Shown piece by piece: positions 7,373 to 16,225 of a DNA stretch of 33,587 nt. The notes beneath the pieces are model-generated. The model worked only from the letters and a program-made list of their open reading frames with translations, made no database searches and was not told the origin of the DNA. The position numbers were made by a program, and so were the translations under genes. This DNA comes from a bacterium D16-51 (GTDB taxonomy: Bacteria > Bacillota > Clostridia > Lachnospirales > Lachnospiraceae). Where the stretch lies: assembly GCA_003612285.1 (NCBI GenBank), contig RAYE01000058.1, positions 1-33,587 on the forward strand. Reading direction: 5' to 3'. The stretch's first letter is position 1, and every line of letters starts with the position of its first letter.

Positions 7373-8392
7373 TTAAAACTGCTTTAAGAAACGCATGTCA
7401 TTTTCATACATAAGCCTCATATCATCAATCTCATATTTAAACAGCGCAATCCGCTCCAGCCCTACGCCAAAAGCAAACCCTGTGTATTCCTCCGGGTCTA
7501 TGCCGCTCATCTCCAGCACATGCGGATGAACCATTCCACAGCCTAAAATCTCAACCCAGCCGGAACCTTTGCAGAAACGGCAGCCCTTTCCGCCGCATTT
7601 AAAGCAGGATACATCCATCTCAGCGCTTGGCTCTGTAAACTGGAAATGGTGCGGACGGAATTTTACTTTTGTGCCCTCCCCAAACAGACGGATGGCAAAT
7701 TCCTGCAATGTGCCTTTTAAATCTGCAAATGTGATATTTTTATCAATCACAAGCCCTTCAATCTGGTGGAAGGTCGGGGAATGCGTCGCATCTACTTCAT
7801 CCGAACGGAATACGCGCCCCGGCGCAATCATGCGGATTGGAAGCTTCCCTTTTTCCATCTCATGTACCTGGACAGAAGAAGTCTGCGTACGCAATAAAAT
7901 ATCCTTTGTAATATAAAAAGTATCCTGTTCATCCTTTGCAGGATGATCAGCCGGAATATTGAGCGCCTCAAAATTATAATAATCAAACTCTATTTCCGGC
8001 CCTTCTACAACCTGGTATCCCATCCCAATAAAAATATTTTCCACCTCTTCCAGTGTTATGGTATTTGGATGGCGGTGCCCAAGCACAGCCCTTTTTCCTG
8101 GCAGCGTAACGTCAATTGTTTCCCCTTTAATCTTTTCTTCCATCAGCTTTTTCTCAAAAAAAGCACGCCGCTCCTCCAGCCTCTTTTCAATGGTATTTCT
8201 TGCTTCATTCACCATCTGTCCGATTTTCGGCCTGTCCTCTGGCGCAACTTCCTTCATGGATTTTAAAACAGAAGTAAGCTCGCCCTTCTTCCCAAGGAAT
8301 GCCACACGGATATCGTTTAGTTTGTCAAGCTGTCCAGATTCATCAATCTGTGCCATCGCTTCTTCCATAATTTTTGATAATTTTTCCTTCAT
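7373..8392 (-). CDS. pheS: phenylalanine--tRNA ligase alpha subunit
   Basis: The 339-residue protein has the N-terminal coiled-coil arm (about 1-90) and a class II aminoacyl-tRNA synthetase core. Motif 2 is visible in the FRSDEVDATHSPTFHQIEG region and motif 3 in FAFGVGLERIALFKYEIDD; the C-terminal EILGCGMVHPHVLE block is typical of PheS. It pairs with PheT, encoded next, to form the alpha2-beta2 enzyme. The gene is preceded by a T-box leader with a Phe specifier, so it should be induced when uncharged tRNA-Phe accumulates. The ATG at 8392 follows an AAAGGATTAGGG ribosome binding region. A zinc-binding-like cluster (CFKCGGKGCRFCKGSG) near residue 260 is also present; such Cys-rich insertions occur in some PheS. 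Confidence 0.98.
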   Translation of the reverse strand: MKEKLSKIMEEAMAQIDESGQLDKLNDIRVAFLGKKGELTSVLKSMKEVAPEDRPKIGQMVNEARNTIEKRLEERRAFFEKKLMEEKIKGETIDVTLPGKRAVLGHRHPNTITLEEVENIFIGMGYQVVEGPEIEFDYYNFEALNIPADHPAKDEQDTFYITKDILLRTQTSSVQVHEMEKGKLPIRMIAPGRVFRSDEVDATHSPTFHQIEGLVIDKNITFADLKGTLQEFAIRLFGEGTKVKFRPHHFQFTEPSAEMDVSCFKCGGKGCRFCKGSGWVEILGCGMVHPHVLEMSGIDPEEYTGFAFGVGLERIALFKYEIDDMRLMYENDMRFLKQF

Positions 8393-8433
8393 TGCCCTAA
8401 TCCTTTCTTGTTACAGCATAATTTTCTATGACA

Positions 8434-8461
8434 CAAAAAACTCCTGCCGCATGGCAGGAGT
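8434..8461 (-). terminator. T-box intrinsic terminator before pheS
   Basis: On the minus strand ACTCCTGCC, loop ATGC, GGCAGGAGT and a run of six T form a perfect 9-bp stem terminator. The strand of the stem overlaps sequence that would pair with the antiterminator region in the alternative fold. Confidence 0.93.
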
Positions 8462-8810
8462 CTTTTACTCTCTATCTATCCAGGGCTCCTGCCATGCCAT
8501 AAACATGCCAGGGACGGCTTTTGCCGCGGTACCACCCTGCTTTTTATGTGAATTATATGAACAGAGGCTTTGTCAGCCCCCTAAAATCCATCATAAACAC
8601 TTCATTCCGATAACGCCCGGCAGCGTCATTTTCTACACAGAATACGCATTGGTTTCAGAAACCAGCACAAACTCCTTCAAAAATGCAGCTCTCGTGGGAA
8701 ATTCAGCCTGTCTGGGAACGTAAGGGTGCTTTCAGCCGGGGACACCCTCTCTCTGCCCGAATCAAACCTGCCTGCTTAGCATCTTATGATGCTATACACG
8801 GTCACAGCCT
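8434..8810 (-). promoter_or_regulatory. T-box riboswitch (tRNA-Phe) controlling pheST
   Basis: On the minus strand the leader contains the T-box antiterminator sequence GGGTGGTACCGCGG (8523-8536), whose bulge pairs with the free 3' end of uncharged tRNA. Further upstream is a stem I with an AGAGAGGGTG / GCTGAAAGCACCC apical region (about 8719-8750), followed by GAATTTC (8698-8704), where the specifier can be read as UUC or UUU, both Phe codons. A strong terminator at 8434-8461 ends the leader 42 bp before pheS. This arrangement is a transcriptional T-box: charged tRNA-Phe gives termination, uncharged tRNA-Phe gives antitermination and pheST expression. The whole 435-bp gap between murF and pheS is taken up by it. 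Confidence 0.93.
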
Positions 8811-8821
8811 TTTACGCGCTT

Positions 8822-8850
8822 ATTCTATCATATCTTTTCGAGTTCTGCAA
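8822..8850 (-). promoter_or_regulatory. pheST promoter, inside the 3' end of the murF domain
   Basis: On the minus strand TTGCAG (8845-8850) and TAGAAT (8822-8827) are separated by exactly 17 bp, with an extended TGA before the -10. The -35 and spacer lie within the last codons of the upstream ddl-murF gene (stop 8828-8830). Transcription would start near 8814, right at the beginning of the T-box leader. Confidence 0.75.
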
Positions 8851-11308
8851 CAATTTTTTCAAAATGCATTCCATGGGACGCCTTTACAAGAACCGTATCC
8901 CCCTCTTCCAAAAGGCTTCCGATTTCCTTGAGCGCTTCTTCCTTTGTCTGGTAATAATGGCAGTCCATTAAACTGCCAGACGCTTCCTTAGCGCCTTCAT
9001 AGCATTCTTTTGCAAGCTTTCCAATGCACAAAAGCAGGGAAATCCCTTTGCCTGCCGCATACGCCCCGATTTCACGGTGCATCTTCTTTTCCTCGCTCCC
9101 AAGCTCAAACATGTCGCCAACAATGGCCACCTTCCGCCCGGAAGCTTCTGAAAGCACATCCAGACCTGCTTTCATCGAAACCGGATTGGCGTTATAGCAG
9201 TCATTTAATATTGTAAAACGCCCTGTTTCTACAATATCGCTATGGCCCCCTACCGGCTTAAACTTTGCAATGCCTGCCTGTATTTCTTCCGGCTCCATCC
9301 CAAGACCAAGGGCAGCAGAAGCTGCGGCAAGCGCATTTAAAACCATATGCTCCCCTGGTACGGGAACGGTCACTTCAAACTCTGCAAAAGGAGAGGAAAC
9401 CAAAATTTTTGTCCCTTTTAGTCCAAGCTTTTCTGTCCTTTTTGCATATACTTTATTCTGGTTTCCCAAGCCAAAAAATGTCAGCGTCCTTTTCCCGTCT
9501 GGCTCTACGGTAACCAGTTTATCATCTTCCCCATTCAAATAAATATTCCCGTCCGGGCTCATGGAGGTAAAGATTTCCGTTTTAGCACGCAGCACGCCAT
9601 CCCGGTCATGCAGGTTTTCCAGATGGCACTGGCCGATATTTGTGATAATGCAGCTGTCAGGGCGCGCCATTTCACTTAAACGCGCCATTTCACCAAAATC
9701 ACTGATCCCCATCTCCACAACTGCCACTTCATGCTCCTTCCGGAGACGGAACAGCGTAAAGGGAACCCCCACTTCATTATTAAAATTCCCCTGCGTTTTT
9801 AAGGTGCAGAAACGTTCTGACAGCACAGAAGCTACCATTTCCTTTGTCGTAGTCTTTCCGACGCTTCCTGTAATGCCAATCACCTTTACATTCATACTTT
9901 CCCGGTAAACCCCTGCCATATCTTTCAACGCCTGAAAGCAGGATTTTACAACAATATATGGCGCTTCTTCCCCTTCCGGCTCTTTTTCTGAAAGACAGCA
10001 GAGCGCGCCATCCTGATAAGCGGATGGCACAAATTTGTTCCCATCCACGCGTGCCCCCTGTATTGCGACAAAAAGGCAGTCTTTTTCAATGCAGCGGCTG
10101 TCTGTCGTAATCATGGAAACGCATTCTGAATACATTTCCTTTGGCCCATGGTATACCCCCTGGCAGGCAGCCGTTATTTTTTCCAATGTCATGCCCTGCA
10201 TTGGAGAAGTCCAGACAGGAATCATATCCCCTCTTCCATAGTGTCCTTTCGAAGGGCTATCCTGTTTTTTTTTCTCCCGGTATTTCTCTAAAGATTTCCC
10301 AATAATCTGTTCACAAAGCTCCCCATACTCAATCCCCGCTGCCTTAGCCTCCTGCGGCATAAGGCTCGTCGGCGTCATCCCCGGAAGCGTATTTGCCTCC
10401 AGACAGTACAGGCAGTTTTTATCATCCAGCAAAAAATCAATTCTTCCATAGACCTCTAACTTTAACGCATCATATACCATTACAGCATATTCCTGCATCT
10501 TTTCTGTCAGTTCCTTTGAAAGTTCCGCCGGGCAGACATCTGCCGCCAGGCCGGACTGATATTTCGTCTTATAGTCGTAAAAACCTTCTTTTGGGATAAT
10601 TTCAATCACCGGAAGGCTCTTCCCGTCAATTACACCGACAGAAAATTCCCTTCCTTTAATATATTCCTCCACCAGCAGTTCTTTTTCATAGGCAAATCCT
10701 GCCTTTAACGCCTGTTTGTATTCTTCTTCATTCCGGGCAATACTGACCCCGACGCTGGAACCGCCGCAGCATGGTTTTACTACGCAGGGGAAAGCGGCTT
10801 CCTGTCCTGATGTTTTTTCTGTCACCAAAAAACTATTTGGAGCCGGGACGCCTGCCGCCAAAAATACCTTTTTCGCCATCTCTTTATCCATTGCAAGGGC
10901 ACTCCCAAAATAGCCGGAACCTGTATAACGGATTCCCAGCATATCAAAAGCCGCCTGGAGCTTCCCATTCTCCCCCTCCGCGCCATGAAGTCCCATATAA
11001 ACAATATCTGCCCTCTTACAGATTTCAATGACATTCGGTCCAAAAAAGCAGCCTGTATCATCCTTCCGCAGCGCTTTCACCTGCTCTAAGTCAGGCTCTT
11101 TGACGCCAATTTCAGCCTCCCTCTGAAGCAGGGATTCCCTCTGCCCAAACACCGTATCAAGGTCTAACTCCCCTTCATACCCTAAAAAAACATCCAGAAG
11201 AACCGCCCTGTGCCCCCTGCTTTGCAAAGCCTTGCAAATTCCTTTCCCTGAGATAAGCGATACATCCCGCTCTACGCTCAGGCCGCCTGCCAATACGACA
11301 ATATCCAT
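8828..11308 (-). CDS. fused D-alanine--D-alanine ligase / UDP-MurNAc-tripeptide--D-Ala-D-Ala ligase (Ddl-MurF)
   Basis: This single 826-residue open frame joins two consecutive enzymes of peptidoglycan precursor synthesis. Residues 1-345 are a complete Ddl: an N-terminal LAGGLSVERDVSL loop, KPCCGGSSVGVS ATP-grasp loop (178-189), the omega loop FYDYKTKY with its Tyr residues (243-250, as in enzymes that make D-Ala-D-Ala), GRIDF and the LEANTLPGMTPTSL metal/substrate block (303-316). A linker of about 25 residues follows, then MurF (about 371-826) with TTDSR (401-405), the P-loop GITGSVGKTTTKE (478-490), QGNFNNEVGVP and DCYNANP. There is no stop or frameshift between them. Ddl makes the dipeptide that MurF attaches to the UDP-MurNAc tripeptide, so the fusion may pass substrate on. 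GGAGGAG precedes the ATG. It is downstream of the NlpC/P60 gene by 23 bp. Confidence 0.95.
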   Translation of the reverse strand: MDIVVLAGGLSVERDVSLISGKGICKALQSRGHRAVLLDVFLGYEGELDLDTVFGQRESLLQREAEIGVKEPDLEQVKALRKDDTGCFFGPNVIEICKRADIVYMGLHGAEGENGKLQAAFDMLGIRYTGSGYFGSALAMDKEMAKKVFLAAGVPAPNSFLVTEKTSGQEAAFPCVVKPCCGGSSVGVSIARNEEEYKQALKAGFAYEKELLVEEYIKGREFSVGVIDGKSLPVIEIIPKEGFYDYKTKYQSGLAADVCPAELSKELTEKMQEYAVMVYDALKLEVYGRIDFLLDDKNCLYCLEANTLPGMTPTSLMPQEAKAAGIEYGELCEQIIGKSLEKYREKKKQDSPSKGHYGRGDMIPVWTSPMQGMTLEKITAACQGVYHGPKEMYSECVSMITTDSRCIEKDCLFVAIQGARVDGNKFVPSAYQDGALCCLSEKEPEGEEAPYIVVKSCFQALKDMAGVYRESMNVKVIGITGSVGKTTTKEMVASVLSERFCTLKTQGNFNNEVGVPFTLFRLRKEHEVAVVEMGISDFGEMARLSEMARPDSCIITNIGQCHLENLHDRDGVLRAKTEIFTSMSPDGNIYLNGEDDKLVTVEPDGKRTLTFFGLGNQNKVYAKRTEKLGLKGTKILVSSPFAEFEVTVPVPGEHMVLNALAAASAALGLGMEPEEIQAGIAKFKPVGGHSDIVETGRFTILNDCYNANPVSMKAGLDVLSEASGRKVAIVGDMFELGSEEKKMHREIGAYAAGKGISLLLCIGKLAKECYEGAKEASGSLMDCHYYQTKEEALKEIGSLLEEGDTVLVKASHGMHFEKIVAELEKI

Positions 11309-11331
11309 AAATTCTCCTCCAATACAACTCT

Positions 11332-13110
11332 TTACTTTGTCGGGCGCGCAACCAGCACAACACTGTTTGGGCTATAGCCATAATGGATTACTTTGTTATT
11401 GCTGCTGCTCGCTGAAACATCCATTCCATTTCCTGCGTATATTTCGACATGGCTGATATTTTTATACCGCCCATTTTTCGTAAATGAGTAAAAAATCAAA
11501 TCTCCGGGAACCAGCTTTGTATCTGAAATCCCAGATTTTGCAATTACCATATTATGATTGCTGCACCACTGCCCAATTGCAGCCGCAGTTGGCGACCAGC
11601 CGGACTTGCTTCCGAAATATACCCCGTACTTCCGGTAAATCCTTGAAACAAGTGAACTACAGTCATAATAGCCTTTCTGCATCCGTTTTGTCTGGCTGTA
11701 ATGCGTCTTTGTCTTTGAAATAGAAATGCCTTTTTTCGCGGCCTGGTATCCTTTTTTTGTAGAAATCTCAATCCAGACTGCCATTTTCTTCCCATCCACT
11801 TCTACATTCAGCTTTGTTACACCAACCTTTTTCGCCGTTACTGTACCAGCTTTTGTAATCGTGGCAACTGCTTTATCCGAAGTAGCATATGTAACCGTAC
11901 TATAAGTTTTGTCAAGCCCTGTAAGCTTAAAATCCTTTTTCAGCCCTTTATACATTGTAAACTTATAATCCTTATAAGCAGGGTTTGTAATTACGGCAAT
12001 AATTTCCACAACCCTGCCGTCAATCAGTACTTTTATTGTTTCCTTTCCCTTGCTTTCCCCTGTCAGCTTCCCTTTTTCTGCCAGGCTCGAATACTTGAAA
12101 GAATCCTTATCCCCTGTATAGCCATAAGTACTGTAAGAACCTGCGCCTGTAACCGGGAGCTTCTTTGTAACGCCAACTGCCATTACCAGTACTTCCCCTG
12201 TTGCCTCTGGGTCTGTCACGGCAAGCTGCCAGGTAAGCTTCATTGTATCTCCGTTTTTAGCAGACAAGTCAGCAGTCACCTTTGTCTTCCCCACCTTTAC
12301 TGCCTCAATGCCCTTCTCTGTTATAGCTGCAATTTCCTGGTCTGCAACACTCCATGTAATTTTCTCCGTCTTTTCCTTCCCATCCTCTGTTTCCTGCGTT
12401 TCAGAAGAATCCATTAACATAAAATTCTTAATCACCGGATAAAATGCCTCTGTCTTTGTTGCCCTCGCAATCTTGCTCTCTTCAAGCTCTGGTGCATTTA
12501 CCGTAACCTCCGCGACCAGAATCTGTTCACCACTCTTTTCAAGATAGACTTTTGCGCTGTGGAATCCCTGCACATACAAACCTTCCCTGTCTTCATCCAG
12601 CGCCAGGCTGTTGTCAGAAAAAGAATAGGTATATTTCTTTTCCGCCCCTTCCTCCTCAGAAACAGTATCATAAGGATTATAATAGTCAAATGCCTTTAAC
12701 CAAAATGTCTCGCCGTATGACGCCGTAACCTGTTCCGGGGAAAGGACTGTTACGGTAAGGCTTTCTTCCCTTGGCGTTGTTTCCTCTTTTAAAAGATATG
12801 ATATTGTAATCACAGCCGTTCCTTCATTTACTGCAATTACTTTTCCATCTAGTGTCAGGCGGATACAATCTTTATCTTCACTTTCCTCAGACACAGCATA
12901 CTGAAAACTGGAAAAATCAACTTTTTCCAATTCCTCCTGGTTACAGTAATCAGACAGCGCAAAAGAATCCCCTGCATACAAATGCACCCCTGTTGCCGCA
13001 AGCAGGTAAGTTTCCGCTTTTGCCGCATATTGGAACATAAATACTGACACTGCTAAAAGCAGCGCTGCCAAAACTGTTTTTCCCGTTAAGTATTTTTTCT
13101 TTTCCTGCAT
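11332..13110 (-). CDS. secreted NlpC/P60 family hydrolase with Ig-like (BIG2-type) repeats
   Basis: The 592-residue protein has a signal peptide (residues 1-32, KTVLAALLLAVSVFMF core, likely cut after AKA), a long region of beta-rich repeats with BIG2-like text (for example ATSDKAVATITKAGTVTAKK at about 409-428), and a C-terminal NlpC/P60 domain (about 470-592). Catalytic residues are Cys484 in YYDCSSLVSRIY, His554 in ISHVEIYAG and probably His576 in VIHYG. Such enzymes cut peptide bonds in peptidoglycan stems outside the cell. I chose the ATG at 13110 because GGAGG lies six bases before it; an open extension to 13173 has no comparable site. Its position between ysxC and ddl-murF fits a cell-wall role. 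Confidence 0.92.
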   Translation of the reverse strand: MQEKKKYLTGKTVLAALLLAVSVFMFQYAAKAETYLLAATGVHLYAGDSFALSDYCNQEELEKVDFSSFQYAVSEESEDKDCIRLTLDGKVIAVNEGTAVITISYLLKEETTPREESLTVTVLSPEQVTASYGETFWLKAFDYYNPYDTVSEEEGAEKKYTYSFSDNSLALDEDREGLYVQGFHSAKVYLEKSGEQILVAEVTVNAPELEESKIARATKTEAFYPVIKNFMLMDSSETQETEDGKEKTEKITWSVADQEIAAITEKGIEAVKVGKTKVTADLSAKNGDTMKLTWQLAVTDPEATGEVLVMAVGVTKKLPVTGAGSYSTYGYTGDKDSFKYSSLAEKGKLTGESKGKETIKVLIDGRVVEIIAVITNPAYKDYKFTMYKGLKKDFKLTGLDKTYSTVTYATSDKAVATITKAGTVTAKKVGVTKLNVEVDGKKMAVWIEISTKKGYQAAKKGISISKTKTHYSQTKRMQKGYYDCSSLVSRIYRKYGVYFGSKSGWSPTAAAIGQWCSNHNMVIAKSGISDTKLVPGDLIFYSFTKNGRYKNISHVEIYAGNGMDVSASSSNNKVIHYGYSPNSVVLVARPTK

Positions 13111-13201
13111 TTTTTCCTCCATTTGTTTCTTTGCTGTTACTTCTTTTCTATTCTTTTGGTTAATTCTGCGCAAAGCTGCTTAATATGAACTAAATTTTAT
13201 A

Positions 13202-13801
13202 TCATTCATTTACAAAAGCTTCCTGTACCATATCAATATATTCCCAGATTTCATCCCGGCCGCTCTTTTTTAAAGCAGAAAATGGAATTACCGGCGTCCC
13301 CTCCACCACATTCAGTGCCTCTTTAATCTCCTTTATAAGCCGCCCTTTCTGGGAAGGCTTTACCTTATCTTCCTTTGTTGCAACAATCACAGGGTTAAAT
13401 CCATACTCGACGCACCAGTCATACATCTGGCAGTCATTCTGGTTTGGTTTATGCCGGATGTCAACCAGCAAAAAGACAAGCCGCAGCACCTGGGAATTTT
13501 CCAGGTAACGGTCAATCATCTTCCCCCATTTTGCTTTTGTCTCCTGTGAAACTTTTGCATAACCATATCCAGGCAAATCCACAAAGTACAGCATATCGTT
13601 TATATTATAAAAATTAATTGTCTGTGTCTTTCCCGGCTGCTGGGATGTCCTCGCATAGGATTTCCTGTTCATTAACGTATTAATCAGGGAAGACTTGCCT
13701 ACATTGGAACGCCCTGCAAACGCTATTTCCACCAGTTGATTCTCTGGCAGCCTACTTGTTATGCCGCACACTGTTTCCAGATTAACGCTTTTAATATTCA
13801 T
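13202..13801 (-). CDS. ysxC: ribosome biogenesis GTP-binding protein YsxC/EngB
   Basis: The 199-residue protein is a TRAFAC-class GTPase with G1 GRSNVGKSSL (about 30-39), G3 DLPGYG (about 74-79), G4 ATKEDK-type segment (about 141-146) and G5 SALK (about 173-176). The size and the LPGYGYAKV block identify the YihA/YsxC/EngB family, needed for assembly of the large ribosomal subunit. It starts 11 bp after the lon stop with GGAGGG in the lon tail, so the two are translated from one transcript. The lon-ysxC order is widespread in Firmicutes. Confidence 0.97.
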   Translation of the reverse strand: MNIKSVNLETVCGITSRLPENQLVEIAFAGRSNVGKSSLINTLMNRKSYARTSQQPGKTQTINFYNINDMLYFVDLPGYGYAKVSQETKAKWGKMIDRYLENSQVLRLVFLLVDIRHKPNQNDCQMYDWCVEYGFNPVIVATKEDKVKPSQKGRLIKEIKEALNVVEGTPVIPFSALKKSGRDEIWEYIDMVQEAFVNE

Positions 13802-13812
13802 CTGTCCCTCCT

Positions 13813-16125
13813 TTAAGCCACCACTGCCTCTTTCCAGATATCTTCCACTTTTTTTGCATAACGCAGCTCCAGGCCGGAAAGCACTTCCTCTTCCAGTTCT
13901 GCAATATCCCGTTTATTTTCTGCCGGGACAAACACCTTTTTTATTCCGGCCGCCTTAGCCGCGAGCAGTTTTTCCTTTAATCCGCCAATTGCAAGCACTT
14001 TCCCACGCAGGGTAAGTTCCCCTGTCATCGCAATCTCCGGCAGGACTCTTTCCCCCGTAATTGCCGAATAAAATGCAGTCGCCATCGTAACGCCTGCAGA
14101 AGGTCCATCCTTTGGAACCGCCCCTTCCGGGACATGAAGATGGAAATCATGTTTCTGGAAAAATTCTTCCTCCATCTTTGCCGCAGTTACAGACTTTACA
14201 TAAGTTAGTGCAAGCTTTGCAGACTCCTGCATTACATCCCCAAGCTTGCCAGTCAGTTCAAGCTTACCGCTTCCTGGCATTACATTTACCTCAATTTCCA
14301 ATGTATCGCCTCCGGCGCTTGTCCAGGCAAGCCCTCGTACAATCCCTTTTTCCGGCTTTTCATTGGCCAGGTTGATACGTTTCAGTTCCTTGCCAAGGTA
14401 ATCCTTTATATTACGCTCTGTAATCCGCACCTTCTGCGCCTCGCCTGCCGCAATCTTTTTTGCCGCCTTCCTGCAAAGCGTGGCAAGCTTCCGCTCCAGG
14501 TTACGCACGCCGGCTTCTCTTGTATAATAACGGATTGTATCAATCAGTACCTTATCAGAGACAAAAAACTGCCCTGCTTTTAACCCATGCTCCTCCCTCT
14601 GCTTTGGCAGCAGATGTTCTTTTGCAATATGGAACTTTTCATTTTCCGTATAGCCTGACAGGGAAATCACCTCCATACGGTCCAAAAGCGGCGCCGGAAC
14701 CGTATCGGTCGTATTTGCCGTACAGATAAATACAACCTTTGACAAATCAATTGGAAGTTCAATATAGTGGTCAGAAAAATGTTTATTCTGTTCCGGGTCT
14801 AAAACCTCTAACATAGCAGACGCAGGATCTCCTTTATAATCGCTCCCAAGCTTATCAATTTCATCCAATAAAAGCAGCGGATTCCTCACCCCTGCATTTT
14901 TTAAGCCCACGGCAATCCTTCCTGGCATCGCCCCAACATAAGTACGCCTGTGCCCGCGGATTTCTGCTTCATCCCTTACCCCGCCAAGACAGATTCTGAC
15001 ATATTTCCTTCCCAGGGATTCCGCCACAGATTTTGCAATAGAAGTTTTCCCTGTCCCTGGAGGCCCCACAAGACAGATGATTGGGCTATTCCCATCCGGC
15101 TTTAATGACTTTACCGCCAGAAATTCTAAAATACGCTCTTTCACCTTTTCCAGCCCATAATGCCTCTCGTTTAAAATCTCTTCAGCCCTTCCCAAATCAA
15201 GCTGCTCCTTTGTCTGCTTTTTCCATGGGAAAGAAAGAAGCGTTTCAATATATCCCCGGATTACTGCACTTTCTGAAGAATTAGAATGAATCCTGCGGAA
15301 ACGGCCGATTTCTTCCTTCAGCTTCTTTTTCACCTTTTTGGGAGCTTTTAACTTCTGTGCTTTCTGCTCAAACCGGTCTGCCTCAGAAGCGGCATCCTCC
15401 TGCCCAAGTTCCTTATGGATTGCCTTTATTTCTTCCCGGAGATAATATTCTCTCTGGTCTGTCTCCACCTGCTGCTTTACCTTCTGCGCAATATCATCTT
15501 GAATCCGCATAATGCCGATTTCCCGGTTTAGCAGAACACAAAGCTCTTCATGCCGTTTTATTATGGATTCCTGGCTTAATATTTTCTGCTTTAAAACATA
15601 ATTGACTGTAATATTGGCAGTAATATCATAAATCAGCCTGTCTAAATCCGTCAATGTTAAAATCTCTTCTGCCGCCTTTTTATTAAGCTTTTTATTCAAG
15701 CTGGCATATACCTGGAAAATATCCTTTATCCCGCGTATCATCGCAATTGTTTCCAGCGAATACGACAGCTCCTCTGCCTCCTGTACAGGGCAGACGGTAG
15801 TCATCAGATAATCCTGTTCTGTCTCAAGATACTGCAGGCTGACACGTTCCAGGCCTGTAATGACTGCCTGCATCCTCTGTCCCGGCATCCTGACAATCTG
15901 TTTTACTTCAGCAAGCGTCCCCACCTCAAACAAATCATCCATGCCGGGATTATCTATATTCGGGTTTTTCTGCGCTGTTGTAATAATCTTATGGTCCTCT
16001 TCCATCGCTTTAACAAACGCCTGCTTCATAAAATCACGGGCAACCTCAAGATATACGGTTACCCCTGGAAATACAACAACATCCCTTAAGGGTACAAAAG
16101 GGTATTTTGACTTATTTTCCTGCAT
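13813..16125 (-). CDS. lon: ATP-dependent protease Lon (LonA)
   Basis: The 770-residue protein has the LonA layout: N-terminal substrate-binding domain (1-200, FVPLRDVVVFPG), coiled coil, AAA+ domain with Walker A GPPGTGKTS (about 354-362) and Walker B LLLLDEIDKL, and the C-terminal S16 protease with catalytic Ser676 in PKDGPSAG and the Lys in GGLKEK (about 717-719). It degrades damaged and regulatory proteins in the cytoplasm. The frame opens with a GTG at 16131, but AGGAG is two bases from that codon and eight from the ATG at 16125, so I chose 16125. It follows clpX, separated by a terminator hairpin, and overlaps functionally with the Clp protease encoded just upstream. Confidence 0.98.
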   Translation of the reverse strand: MQENKSKYPFVPLRDVVVFPGVTVYLEVARDFMKQAFVKAMEEDHKIITTAQKNPNIDNPGMDDLFEVGTLAEVKQIVRMPGQRMQAVITGLERVSLQYLETEQDYLMTTVCPVQEAEELSYSLETIAMIRGIKDIFQVYASLNKKLNKKAAEEILTLTDLDRLIYDITANITVNYVLKQKILSQESIIKRHEELCVLLNREIGIMRIQDDIAQKVKQQVETDQREYYLREEIKAIHKELGQEDAASEADRFEQKAQKLKAPKKVKKKLKEEIGRFRRIHSNSSESAVIRGYIETLLSFPWKKQTKEQLDLGRAEEILNERHYGLEKVKERILEFLAVKSLKPDGNSPIICLVGPPGTGKTSIAKSVAESLGRKYVRICLGGVRDEAEIRGHRRTYVGAMPGRIAVGLKNAGVRNPLLLLDEIDKLGSDYKGDPASAMLEVLDPEQNKHFSDHYIELPIDLSKVVFICTANTTDTVPAPLLDRMEVISLSGYTENEKFHIAKEHLLPKQREEHGLKAGQFFVSDKVLIDTIRYYTREAGVRNLERKLATLCRKAAKKIAAGEAQKVRITERNIKDYLGKELKRINLANEKPEKGIVRGLAWTSAGGDTLEIEVNVMPGSGKLELTGKLGDVMQESAKLALTYVKSVTAAKMEEEFFQKHDFHLHVPEGAVPKDGPSAGVTMATAFYSAITGERVLPEIAMTGELTLRGKVLAIGGLKEKLLAAKAAGIKKVFVPAENKRDIAELEEEVLSGLELRYAKKVEDIWKEAVVA

Positions 16126-16150
16126 ATCCACTACTCCTGTTTTAAGCTAC

Positions 16151-16177
16151 AAAAGGGCACCGCCTGCGCTGGTGCCC
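16151..16177 (-). terminator. terminator between clpX and lon
   Basis: On the minus strand GGGCACC, a 9-nt loop and GGTGCCC are followed by TTTTG. It lies about 50 bp past the clpX stop and 26 bp before the lon start, so lon is either expressed by readthrough or has a promoter that overlaps this hairpin. I found no clear promoter. Confidence 0.65.
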
Positions 16178-16225
16178 TCGTATGCAATTACATCTACGGA
16201 ACTGTAAACAAACTACTTGCAGTCC

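Noticed and set aside
8058-8723. Plus-strand open frame of 221 codons over pheS and the T-box
   Set aside because: It overlaps a certain gene and a riboswitch; no start signal or domain.
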